Positions 50,892 through 61,564 of a stretch of DNA of 64,000 nucleotides are shown one piece after another. The notes beneath the pieces were generated by a model, which did not search any database, was not told the origin of the DNA, and worked only from the letters and a program-made list of their open reading frames with translations. The stretch covers positions 6,955,047-7,019,046 of the forward strand of contig OU452221.1 of NCBI GenBank assembly GCA_911728455.2. The letters are read 5' to 3'. The first letter of the stretch is position 1, and the number at the start of each line of letters is the position of its first letter. Both the position numbers and the translations under genes were made by a program. The DNA is from Marthasterias glacialis (taxonomy: Eukaryota > Echinodermata > Asteroidea > Forcipulatida > Asteriidae).

Positions 50892-51221
50892 AATACTACC
50901 AAAGAAATTTGGGAACTTCTGAACAAAGTTTGTGTGCTTGGCCATTTGCTGTTTTTTTTTAACGCAATTCTAAAGCTGCATGTTTGTACATTGGTTGGAA
51001 GTGGGATAGGTTTCTTCACACTGGTTCGGCTGTTGTTCGTTGCAGGTGGTACCACCCTTCAGTTATGGCATAGCTTGTTGACCAGCTCATGTGATAAGTT
51101 TCTACAACTCTAGCTTGACTGTTTCTGAAGGGATCATTAACCAGAGAGTAAAAACAGGCAGTGGTAAAATGATGGAGATCATTCTGAATAATGCTCATTA
51201 ATGTTTAAATAAATGAATAAA
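50459..51221 (+). other. Laminin beta 3' UTR (minimal extent) with candidate polyadenylation signals
   Basis: AATAAA at 51208-51213 and 51216-51221 are the first good signals in a non-repetitive context. The UTR could continue further: other AATAAA words lie in the (AAAT)n run at 51951-51985. A 29-nt T run is at 50859-50887. Confidence 0.4.
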
Positions 51222-51950
51222 CAAATAATAACAAAAAAATGTGCTGCAGAGCTCAAAAAGGCTCCTGTTGTAGTTTGTCGTCAATGCTCAATCTTTCAGA
51301 AAAAAAAACAAACACTGCCTTTTGAATGAAACATTTCTATTTTTGTGTTCTTTGAATTCAAAATTGTAAAGAAATAACTGGACAAGATGATCCAATTTTT
51401 AAAAAAAATAATACGCACTCTAATGGTGGTTTGTAAGTGATATAGTTTTCTACTTTTTGTACTTAATTTTGTTGTTGTTGTGGTATTTATATAACCAGTT
51501 GTAGTTGTGATTTATTGTTAATGATATGTGAAGAGAAAACCTGTTTGTCATCGGAAACAAATTGGGGAGATTTATCTTCAAAAAAAAGAAGGAAGGAGAA
51601 AAAAGGAAAGCTGTAAGGCTGAAACTTTAACTGGCAGTATTTATAGTTGATATTTCCTCTGTGTTTTTATAGAGTGTTTGTGTAGTACTATTTTGTATGT
51701 ATTTTGGGGGGGATTTTTAACACAGAAACTCTCCGATCGAACCAGGTGTGGATTTGAGGGTGTCGGATTGTTCGAGCAGTTCAAAGCATTTACAAGAAAA
51801 CAGTTGTGTTTCATAATGATTCACACACACCTGTGGGATGAATTCACATTCATAGTACATTCATATGGTTCCGTTTTGTTTTGAGAAAGCATTAACCGTT
51901 CTAACAGGTCAATCACATCCTCGAAACTTCCCCCCCCAAAAAAAAAAAAA

Positions 51951-51985
<35 letters not shown>
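51951..51985. repeat. (AAAT)n microsatellite
   Basis: Tandem AAAT units following a C7A13 run. Confidence 0.92.
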
Positions 51986-53694
51986 ACTAAAATAAAATTA
52001 CAAAAAATTTAAAAAAATAATAATAACAATAATGATAATAATTAATAAAAATTAATGCATTCATTAATTAATTTAAAAAGAAATAGTGTTTCAAAACAGC
52101 CAAATAAATCAACGAACTGTTTGCCATTTTTTTGACAAGGTAAAGCGTACAGAGAGAGGCAGTAGATTTTGGGACAATTTCTTGGAGTTATCTTTTTTGT
52201 GTACAGACTGTTCCCACTTGACGATACACATTGGAAGTCAGCCATCTTTACAAGCCATGATGAACCATTTTTTTTTTTAATGCACAACTATGCATTTTGC
52301 ACAAATACCTAGTTTTGTCAAATTCTGTTCATGATTGGTCCTTGAACCACTTTGCTGCGTAGAAGAGTTGAAACTTGGTGCAGCTCAGAGCCAAAACCCA
52401 AGTCGCCCAAAAACATGGCGTCTGTCAGGAACTTATGACTACTCATACCAGTCAAACCATTTGGGAACTTTCGACACAGAATCGAACCAATAGCAAACAA
52501 ACAAACAAACAACCCAACAAACAAACAACCCAGCAAACAAACAAACAATCATATCCCTAGGATTTCTCGTAACCGCTTCACATGTCGTTGTAACCTTTTT
52601 CATTTGTCTTTTTTCCCCCTCATGTAAGACAGTGTGATTTCATCCCACAGTAAACAACTGTAAAAAAAAAAATAATAATTTAACCATGTAAGTTAAACAC
52701 AATCAGTAAACATGTGTAATCGATTTTGATTTTTTGTTTTTGTTTTAAACAAGGTGCTGTAGAATCTATATGCTTTCATTAGGGAAACTGATCTGGTGCT
52801 ATTTAGCAAATTGTGATTCATTTAATTCAAGTGTGTTAAAACATTTTTGTGTATTGTAGATCAAGTGAAAAATATTTAAGCTCTGGCCCATGTATACAGT
52901 GGGATTGACATGATAAAAAAGTTAACACAGTTACCGGGTGCGGATTTTGACTTATTATGAATGGACTTGGTACTTTATTTAGTCTTTATTTAGTTTGGAA
53001 CTAATGTTTATTGCCCACGGTGCTAGACACAGCGTGTTAATGCCATTGCATTTTTTAAGATGTAATCAGTACAAGTTTGACAATATTTTCAAGGTGAGGC
53101 CACAACATTGGAAGAAACGTTCATCGCAGAGTTATCTTGTTATTAATCTCATGATAAATCATGGGGTAAAATTCTTTCTAGACTGGACGATATTTGTCAA
53201 AGTACCAAAGCTGTTGCTCCCCTCCTTTTCTTATAAAAGAGATTTGCAGGGATCTTGTTTGGTTAATTTCTAGTCTTTTTCGCCAGGTTCAGGGCATCCT
53301 GGAGGAGACATATTTGGCATTTGCCTTCACATTTGAAAAAAAAATCACTTTTGAGTAACCAATTTGTTGTTGTTGTGGTGGTAATCCAAGACTCAGCTGA
53401 ACAAGTCATCAAGTCTGGAGTTGGCTTCCATTGCATCCCCAGACACCTTTTGTACAAACTTCTTTTCTGTTTTTTAACAACTTGTAAGATTTGGCAATGT
53501 TGGTGTGCCTTTTTTTTATATTTATATGGTGCAGGGGTTAATGCTGTTGTTTTTTTATAACTTTGTATAGAGTAGTTTTTTCAGGTGTACAAGCAAAACC
53601 CGGAATTATTAATACAAACCCAAGTTAAAAAGTGTTTTTATTGGAAGGTGGCTTATTTGTTATAGCTAGGCTGTTCATACAACCTGGGTCCAAT

Positions 53695-53879
53695 TTCATA
53701 GACCTGCTGAAGCAGAAAATATTGCTTAACAATTATCTGCTCAGCAGAAATGAGCAGGATACCAGTCCACATATTGTACATGTGACATGGTAGTTGGGCC
53801 GGTAACCTTATTCCGGTAAGCATAATTCTGTTTGTGCTGAGTTACTTTTTGTGCTTAGGCAGCTCTATTGAATTGGCCC
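53695..53879. mobile_element. MITE, GGGTCCAATTTCATAGACCT family
   Basis: GGGTCCAATTTCATAGACCT at the left and AGCTCTATTGAATTGGCCC at the right are complementary with mismatches. Related elements are at 19602, 29218, 31781 and probably 63329-63540. Confidence 0.8.
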
Positions 53880-53933
53880 ATTGTTCCCAGCATCACGGGA
53901 ACCCCTCCACATGCTTACCAATAAACCCTATTC

Positions 53934-54147
53934 ACACTACAGAGCCAATTCCCAGGAAATTAAACCCCGGGAAATTCCAGGGGAATTTTAACCCGACCAC
54001 CACCACCATGTTCATTTCACACTCAGTTTGCTTACCCCAGAGTTATCTCTCTTAACCCCATACTTCCAAGCAGAGGTAGCTGCTACCCCATGTAATACTA
54101 TATTTCCTGTGAGTTTTCGAGGGTTATCAATTCAGATGTGAAAATAT
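53934..54147. mobile_element. MITE-like element related to the one at 8521
   Basis: AACCCTATTCACACTACAGA at the left and TTCAGATGTGAAAA at the right. The interior has CCGGGAAATTCCAGGGGAAT and TTAACCCC words like the copy at 8521. Confidence 0.55.
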
Positions 54148-54938
54148 CGACCAGGACAATTTTCCCAGGAATTTGCCAGGAAATTTTTTGGTGTTTTGCT
54201 AGGTCAACATAAAAAAGCAGGTTATAACTTCTTTCAGCTGCCAAGTACAAAAATTGCTTAACACTGTCTAGAATTGAAAGAAGAACTAAATTACCAGCCA
54301 ACTACCACTTAGGTCATGTTGTTTGTTGCCGGCCTTTTATGTTTTTGCTTAGCAGAGAAATTTGTTAAGCATTTTTTCACCGCTTATTCTGCGAAATGAA
54401 ACGAGGCCAAAATGGTGAAGAAACAACGGCAGCGAGTATAAATAACACCATTGTTTTTCTTCAACCATTGTCAGTTACTTCTATAATAACTCAAATACTT
54501 TCAATGTTTAGTAGTATCTCGACTAGATAATTATTAATATTTTTTTAATGTATTGAGGATTTTGATGGAGTTTTTTTTTGTATGTTATTTTACTAGGGTT
54601 TTGTAAACTCAATTTTAATTCTAGATTAGTGCATGTAGACGAATTTCGTGATGCAATAACAACAAACCTTCATCACAAAATGCCTGTCCCGTACTAATAA
54701 CACTAAGCCCCTCATTATTGTCAAATTTTGTTCAAAAATGCCGACGAGAAATTTCATTTGATTCGCTTTAAAAAGTATTAACATCTTCAAGAATAATAAA
54801 TTAAACACCAGTAGTGGATTTGTAAAGTTAAATACTCATTAAAAGATGTTCAGCCCCAACTTCTGTCTGTGTGTGTGTATTTTTTTCCCCGGGAATGCCG
54901 TCAGTTCGTGTTGTTGCCGCTGCTGTTTTTTGTTGGTT

Positions 54939-54990
54939 TTTGTTTGTTTGTTTGTTCTGTTGTTTGTTTGTTTGTTTGTTTGTTTGTTTG
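54939..54990. repeat. (GTTT)n microsatellite
   Basis: Tandem TTTG units with one interruption (TTCTGTTG). Confidence 0.9.
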
Positions 54991-55271
54991 GGGTTTTTGT
55001 TCAAGGAAGTAAAACATAATAGTCCCAGCCAAGCGATTTAGCGTACCGGCTGAGGATTACTGAATTAAATTGCAGCTTCAACTCGGAAGGACACATGCCA
55101 GAAATGATAAAAATTCTTCCGAAGAGCGTCCTGACACAAGTTAACATTCCTCGAGAGCCTATAGTGGGGGCAGACAGGGAAGATATTTTTGGGGATGTGC
55201 CGTTTATGATACAAGCATGGAATTTGGCAAACAGACTGTTAGAGAACGTCATGAGAAATGTATTGGCTATT

Positions 55272-55624
55272 AAAGCCCCAGCTCATTATTGGTAAACTGA
55301 CTGTAAATGCTTCCATTCTTTGCACAACTCAAGATATTTGTAATAAAACCAACCTGTGAAAATGGCGGCTCATTTCGTTTCATTTGCGAGAAAACGGTAA
55401 AAATACATTCAGCATTTTTGTACGCATTCATACAGTCAGAGTTTTCGTCTCACTTATACGACAATTTTGGATCTTATTTCATTTATTATTTATAAACGAT
55501 AACACTTCAGGCAGAACTATTTCAAGGAAAGTTTTCTACCACCGTTATCTTTATACCATGTAAGGTATATGCAAATCTGTGAACATTTATGTTTTTCCTC
55601 TTACCAAAGTTGAGCTGGGGCTTT
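55272..55624. mobile_element. MITE with 24-bp ends, AAAGCCCCAGCTCA family
   Basis: AAAGCCCCAGCTCATTATTG at 55272 pairs with CAAAGTTGAGCTGGGGCTTT ending at 55624, about 21 of 24 positions. Fragments of the family are at 10821, 14551 and 28436. Confidence 0.85.
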
Positions 55625-55639
55625 CAAGGGCTCTTTGCG

Positions 55640-55990
55640 AAACGTAGACTGACAGGCTCGTACAAAAAAAATGGTAGCTTGATAATTCCGGTGCGCCGTT
55701 TCGAAAATATCGAGGTTTCCCCTTGGACAGTAATAAGGATCTTCGAGAATCACAGGTTTTCAGGCTCGGAACAAAGACTGGAAGCTTGGTAATTCCGGTG
55801 CGCACGTTTTGGGTTTTTTGGGGGTTTTTTTTTTTATGGGGGTGTTCCCACCCCCCCCCCCCCCCGAAAATATCAAGGTTTTTCCTTTGGACAAAAATAA
55901 GGATCCTTGCGAAAAACAGGCTTTCAGACTCGACATAAAACCAGAAGCTTCGTAATTCTGGTACGCCGTTTCGAAGATACCAACCATGCC
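55640..55990. repeat. Degenerate tandem repeat, about 2.5 copies
   Basis: Order repeated: AGGCTCG, GGAAGCTTGGTAATTCCGGT, GCGCCGTTTCGAA, AAATATCGAGGTTT, CCTTTGGACA, ATAAGGATC, CGAAAAACAGG. The middle copy is interrupted by T and C homopolymers near 55815-55866. Confidence 0.75.
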
Positions 55991-57917
55991 TTTCATTATT
56001 GACGTGCACAATGTTGAAGCCTTGTAACTTGTTTTCATAGATTGAAAACACGTCCCGGATGTGCGACGATTTCGCGTCAGTTAGTGGCGGTATACTTTCG
56101 TCTCACAATGTGTTGATCGTAATTAAAGTAAGCCAAGATAAGATAAGATAAGAAATTCTTTAACCCTCCAGAGAAATATTTTAGCACTCGCACCAAGAGC
56201 CATACATGAAAAAAAAAACAGCCAAAAATTACATCTATACAAAGTACAACTATAAATATAAATGAAAAAGTATAAGTATAAATGAAAATAATTTGTTTTC
56301 TTTTAAAGAGCAGACGACAAAACGTTTTACCAATATGGAATAATCATGGATAGGGACCTACTGTAAAAAAATGACTGGCCCGACAAGTTGAAGCGAATGT
56401 GTATGCACGCAGCAATCTTTTTGAATACAGAGCGTTCTGCATGGTGTTGGAGGGAATTTTGTAGCGACTGTTTCCCCTCAAACGTTTTCCATTATGTTTT
56501 CAGCGATGCCGAAGATAACCGGGTCGTGCCATGGCCCGTCTTTTGTTTTCTTTTTATAACCTTTTTTTTGTCCTTTGAGTCTTTTTTTTTGGGGGGGGGG
56601 GGGCGGGTTGCAAGTTTTCTCTTTAAACTGGATTTTTATTGGTTTGTATTATTTTTCTTGTGGATTTTTTTTTAATGGAAAAGGTCTGACGACCTGTTTT
56701 TTGCGATGTCGTTTGGGGTAAAAAAAAAAAAACGCACCCCTGTATAATTTATTGTAAGATGGGCTAAAGGAATTGATTCAAAAGAGGGCGCTATCGGGAC
56801 CAAAATCTCCTACTACATCGGTCCAGAATGTTAGTGTAGTTATTAACCATGGTCGCACAAACCATAGAGATGCACGAACCATGGAGGTCCATACCCAAAC
56901 GGTCCCGTGAGAAGAGCACCCATGAGATCGGATTTGTATAATTTTCACCGACTTTTGTCACTCACTGCTTTTGCAAAAGCTGGCCACGCTAATATTCCTC
57001 CTGGAAACGTTGGCCGATTTCCGCAAATTCATGTTGTTTTCCCAAAAAGAAAATAACAATAATAGTGATTAATCTACCACCAGTATGCTTATGTTTTAGT
57101 CTAATCTTCTAAGCTTTTCAAAAAAAACATGGTATATTGTTGCATTAGAAAACAAATATCATGTAGTCTATATGTACATGTACTTAACAAGAAATTGTCT
57201 TTGCATCTACTGTTTCAATTTCGATCTTTCTGCTTTATTTTTTTCAGCTTATTGTCGATGCACTGCATGATGAAGGCCTCGGCCTGATGTCTGCAAATGT
57301 CTCTATTTTGTGCTTGTTTGTACCAATTGACTTTTCCCCAGTATTGTTGCATCTCGTCTGTCCATTTTCTCTTTCATCCGCTATTTCGTTAGCTCCCATA
57401 TGGTGTCCAGTGCCTGGTTAACTCAGGCTAATGTGTCATGCATGCCCACCATTTTCTGTTTTTACTGTTTCTAAGGTGTTACCTGAATTTCATTCAGGTA
57501 ACTTAAATTACGAACTATTTATTTACGTATGGATTGAGCCCCTAGCGACTGCGTGGATCACTTCGACAAACCTGCGGATGACCCTTCCTCATCCCACCCC
57601 TTCCCCCCCTACCCGCTCGCAGAGATTTACAGGGCCAGGGAGCGGTGATAACACCTGTTACGCATGCGTATTACACACATCACCCATGGCCCTTGCTCTC
57701 TGGCACAGTGGTTGAGTCTGGTTTGCAGACAATAAGAACCATGAGCTAATGTGACAAATCAGACTGGTGCACAGACAAAAGTATTTGGTGATGTTGCTGC
57801 AGAGTATAGTGTACTGTAATGAAGCTACGAACACACTGTACTGTGTAGTGGCTTTATGGGGAATTGTGTGTGACAGCAGTGTGAGAATAACGGCAGGTGG
57901 AGCAGAGTTAGTTAAGA

Positions 57918-58094
57918 ATGGCGACAAGTGAAGGAGAGAATCGCCTCCGTTCTTCCTTGAGCAGTATGGATGGTTCTGTGATCAGACAGGAACCTTTTCG
58001 TTCCAAGGCGATCCTGCCGTGGGATAGACTGTCAAACTGGCTTCACTGTGTCTGTGTTGTCACTTTCGATTTGGAGTTGGGGCAGGCTTTGGAG
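57918..58094 (+). CDS. DENND6: DENND6 (DENN domain-containing protein 6), first coding exon
   Basis: DENND6 proteins are guanine-nucleotide exchange factors; the mammalian A form acts on Rab14 in endosomal recycling. ATG at 57918 has A at -3 and G at +4 and follows an in-frame TAG at 57909-57911, so it is the first possible start. 59 codons end at gag/gtaggc in phase 0. The N-terminal 35 residues are family-variable; then [20 protein letters not shown] plus LGQALE matches the start of the conserved DENND6 core, with the [11 protein letters not shown] part resembling DENND6B slightly more than 6A as I recall them. An invertebrate gene would be expected to be single. Same strand as laminin, 7.5 kb downstream. 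Confidence 0.9.
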
Positions 58095-60297
58095 GTAGGC
58101 AGGCCTCGCTTCTTTCTAAAGTAAACTAACTTTAAAAGACTGGACGACGACTAGAGAGTTTTAAAGAAGCAGGTTGTTTCGTACCCAAGTCGTTTTCGTA
58201 CCCAGTCATTAAATATTATGTTGCACAAGGAGGTCAAGACAGTCATGTAAATCCCCTACGCCAGTACAGGCAGTAGGTGGTCAGCTGAATTTGAAAAAGC
58301 CTCCAGAAAATTAGTTTCACTCCGGCAATTGCGTTAGAATTTGTTAACGGATGACCAGAGAGAGAGAGAGTATAAACCGAAAAATATTCTCCAATGGAAT
58401 TGGAAATGCCGTCAAAGTAGGCTAAAATTTATGACTCGACGTGTAGCATGCTAAAGCTAGCCTTTCTTCAAGGGGGTCATTGTGTTAGTCTGTCTCAATC
58501 CTTCCTCCATGGTCTGTTGTATGTCATGGTATTGTTAGTACTGTGCTATGTTTATGAACCCTGGGTACGAAACGACCGACATTCAGGTTTAAGACTAAAG
58601 TGGGGGTTTGATAACTTATTCAGCCTTTCTTTGGAATGGTTAATTCCAATGATGAATGATGCACCATAAAGAAACTTCCTCTTAATCTCATATAAAAGTA
58701 AGCCTCTTAAAAATGTTGCCCCTTAAAAATTGTTAATGGCCTCACGTTTCGACCTTAAACATGTGTTTAAACTAAAGTGCTGCCAGTACTTGACTATGGA
58801 CTCTCTCTGCTCTGATCTGGCACTGAGTGTTATTGTAAATTTGTGAACAGTGTTTACCAGGGCTAAATCACGAAACCCTCTTAGTTAGAGACTGGTGATC
58901 ATAAAGATGTTTTTATTGTTAATATTTATCACTATTGATCTTTCTAAAGGTACTAATTTTAACGGAGAAATAATAGAGGTCAGATACGTTAGATTGACCA
59001 CATGGCAACTGGAGAAAGAAACATCATTGATCAGTAACGCTGGAAGACGTGGACATACCAATATTTTCCCTGCCGGAAATCGGATGACATGTATACCCGT
59101 TATTGTGTAAAATTGGAATAGTGGAATCTAAACACGCCCGGATACATTAAAATTGTGGAGCGTGCACTGTGCATGCACTCAACGTGCAACACTTCGTTTC
59201 CCCTGTACATAGAGAGGGACAGACAGTACTGGAATTCATGCTCTAAATCTCCCCTTTTCCAGGATTTTTGTGGAATCCCTGATTCCAGACTTCCGACAAA
59301 GAGGATTTTACGAGAGAACAATAGGCTGCCACCATTGTTAATCATTGTGTATTCAGCTCAATGGGAGGTAATTCCGAGTGAACCGAGATTACAGCATAGG
59401 TTCTGGCTATAAGGCTGATTACATGTATCTGCCGTAGCTAATGGCCAAGGTTGGTCATGCTGGTTGCATTTCATATTTTCTCATAAAATCCTGGTGCTTT
59501 TTATGAGAACATTTGTTGTCATTGCGTTGTTTAGTCGGGGTTTCATTGTGACAACATTATTCTCAAAAACAAATTGTTATTCCTGCAGCCCACTGCTCCG
59601 AAAAAATTAATCCTATCAGGGACACGGAAGAATTTCAGAAAACCCTGGCGCTAAGTGGATAAGGGTAGTTGCTACATGTATATCAAGGGTACAATGAATG
59701 AACAATGGTGGAAGCCTCTTGATGTCTCCTAATCCTCATGGAACAAAAGGACAAAGGTCTGAAACCAGGGAATACACAATAATGCCCTGAAAAATGGCTG
59801 AAATAGCATCCAGTGGAATTTCACATTTCAGCCTGAGTTTGCCATCGTGCGCCTTCGGCGCTGTGTAATCTTTGGTGCATACTGTGTGCACGCTTCAAAA
59901 TAAAATGTTGACCTTTATTCTGGTATTCCGAAGATTTTACACAATAGTGTGTTTAAACGTCACCTGTTTGCTGGCTCAGACAATTTTTTACGTGTAAACA
60001 CGACATCTGGCATCTACTGGTTAAAGACTAAGAAAGAAATGAATGATTTTTAATGAGGAAGTTCATAAGTTATATTTCAAATTTATAAATTGATGCTAAA
60101 GTACCAACCATACTGAGAACTACTGCAGTCTGACTTAAATTTATTTGATTTGAGTTTATTCAGATTTACCCTAACCACCCAAGGTCAGTCAAAATCCAAC
60201 AGGGGGGTATTGTTGGACTTTGGATGGTTGAGTTCTGTGAATCTTGTCTCTGCTGTTGGCTATGGCTGGTTGAGTACCAATTGTTCAGGGGACTAGT

Positions 60298-60437
60298 GTT
60301 GGACTTTGGCTGAGTGTGGAAAGTAGTTCTATGATATATTATGCAACCCTGTTGGACTTTGGCCGAGTGTGGAAAGTAGTACTATGATATATTATGCAAC
60401 CCTGTTGGACTTTGGCCGAGTGTGGAAAGTACTATGA
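60298..60437 (+). repeat. 53-bp tandem repeat, about 2.6 copies
   Basis: GTTGGACTTTGGCYGAGTGT starts at 60298, 60351 and 60404. The third copy is partial and has lost three bases (AAAGTACTATGAT). Confidence 0.92.
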
Positions 60438-60902
60438 TGTGCAAACTGCACTGAGCCCACCTCCCTAAAAAAAATAATAAATACATAAAATAAAATAACT
60501 TTTGGATGTTGATGGGCTCGGTACTGTACTTCTCAAATAATCAAGCTATACCCATGTCATAACATACCCAGTCAGCCATAATCAAACAGGACAAGACCTG
60601 TTGGAGTATGATGGGTTGTGTACAGTCCCCATATGTGTACTGTGGGAGTATTGTGGTTTGTGCACTGGTCCCACAAGTGGACTGTTGGAGTATGATGGGT
60701 TGAGGAAGTATCCTAGTAAAATGCTTAGGGGGTTAGGGTTAAAAAATAACAGTAAGAAAACACAGTAAATTAAAAAATAAAGAGCATCAGGCCTTGCACT
60801 TAAGCTTTTTGTAAAGTAGCCCAAGGGGCTAGTAAACTGTGAGTTTTACTTGCCCCCAGGAAGTTTTTGTTGCCCAAGTGTTAAACATGTATTGTCATAA
60901 AT

Positions 60903-61328
60903 GGGTCATTCCACCAAGTTGGGACACAGTTTGTGACATTTGTATGACCTCTGCATGATTTTAGTCCTGCCCCATTTCTGCTGTATTTAATCACTGACTA
61001 TCACAACAAATGTTTTGCCTGGTACATTTTGTACATTGTAATTAGTGCAAAATGTGAATTTGCATAATTGTGTATTTGAGTGTTAAAAAATTTGAGAAAA
61101 AAAAATTATGGATGTAACACGGACACCGTGTCTGTGTTACATTCAGAATTTTATTTTTCATAATAATTTGCCTTAAAATACATTAAAACAATTTTATACT
61201 TCAACAAACATTTTTATACAAAGGAGAATGTTACATGAAATAATTGAGTCAAATAAATTATTTCTTTTCATAGTATGGACAGATGTTGCACAAAAATCAC
61301 ACTGTGTCCCAACTTGGTGGAATGACCC
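60903..61328. mobile_element. Foldback MITE with perfect 28-bp ends
   Basis: 60903-60930 (GGGTCATTCCACCAAGTTGG onward) is the exact reverse complement of 61301-61328. A central near-palindrome (TGTAACACGGACAC / GTGTCTGTGTTACA, about 61113-61141) marks the middle. The interior is AT-rich and non-coding. Confidence 0.93.
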
Positions 61329-61525
61329 AAATGTATCTTCCTGATACTAATGTACAATTGTACTTTTTTAAAATATTTTTTTCAATGTAATTTTTTGTTG
61401 TTGAGTTTTTTTTATTTTATTCTAATACGGTTAGATGTATTACTGACATTAAAAAAGAGAGACATTCATTCTGTGAAACTGTAGTGACCTTTTTAATACT
61501 AATTATTTTTATTTTTCTTCCACAG

Positions 61526-61564
61526 TTTGTGTATCCCAACCATGTGAAGCTCTCAGAAAAAGAG
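61526..61564 (+). CDS. DENND6: DENND6 second coding exon (39 nt)
   Basis: Acceptor ttccacag/TTT, donor GAG/gtatgt, phase 0 at both ends. Encodes FVYPNHVKLSEKE, which continues exon 1 exactly as in the family (QALE followed by (I/V)YP and KLT or KLS, then EK). It is too short for ORF detection; the call rests on the joined match and good splice sites. The next exon, expected to encode NICYLSFPDSN-like sequence, was not found before 64000. Confidence 0.88.

Larger units (their letters stand above)
51222..57917 (+). other. Intergenic region between laminin beta and DENND6
   Basis: No coding segment with recognisable similarity. It contains (AAAT)n 51951-51985, (CAAA)n 52494-52548, MITEs at 53695 and 53934, (GTTT)n 54939-54990, a MITE at 55272, a degenerate tandem repeat at 55640-55990, G runs at 56591-56603 and presumably the DENND6 promoter just before 57918. 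No TATA box was recognised. Confidence 0.65.
58095..61525 (+). other. DENND6 intron 1 (3.4 kb)
   Basis: Phase 0. It contains the dispersed repeat seen at 30640 in plus (59200-59530) and minus (59690-59790) orientation, a 53-bp tandem repeat at 60298-60437, a degenerate repeat at 60598-60712 and a foldback MITE at 60903-61328. No other coding segment seen. Confidence 0.75.

Noticed and set aside
55001-55295. Overlapping open frames on both strands
   Set aside because: Neither translation resembles a known family and there is no splice support. The region directly abuts a MITE.
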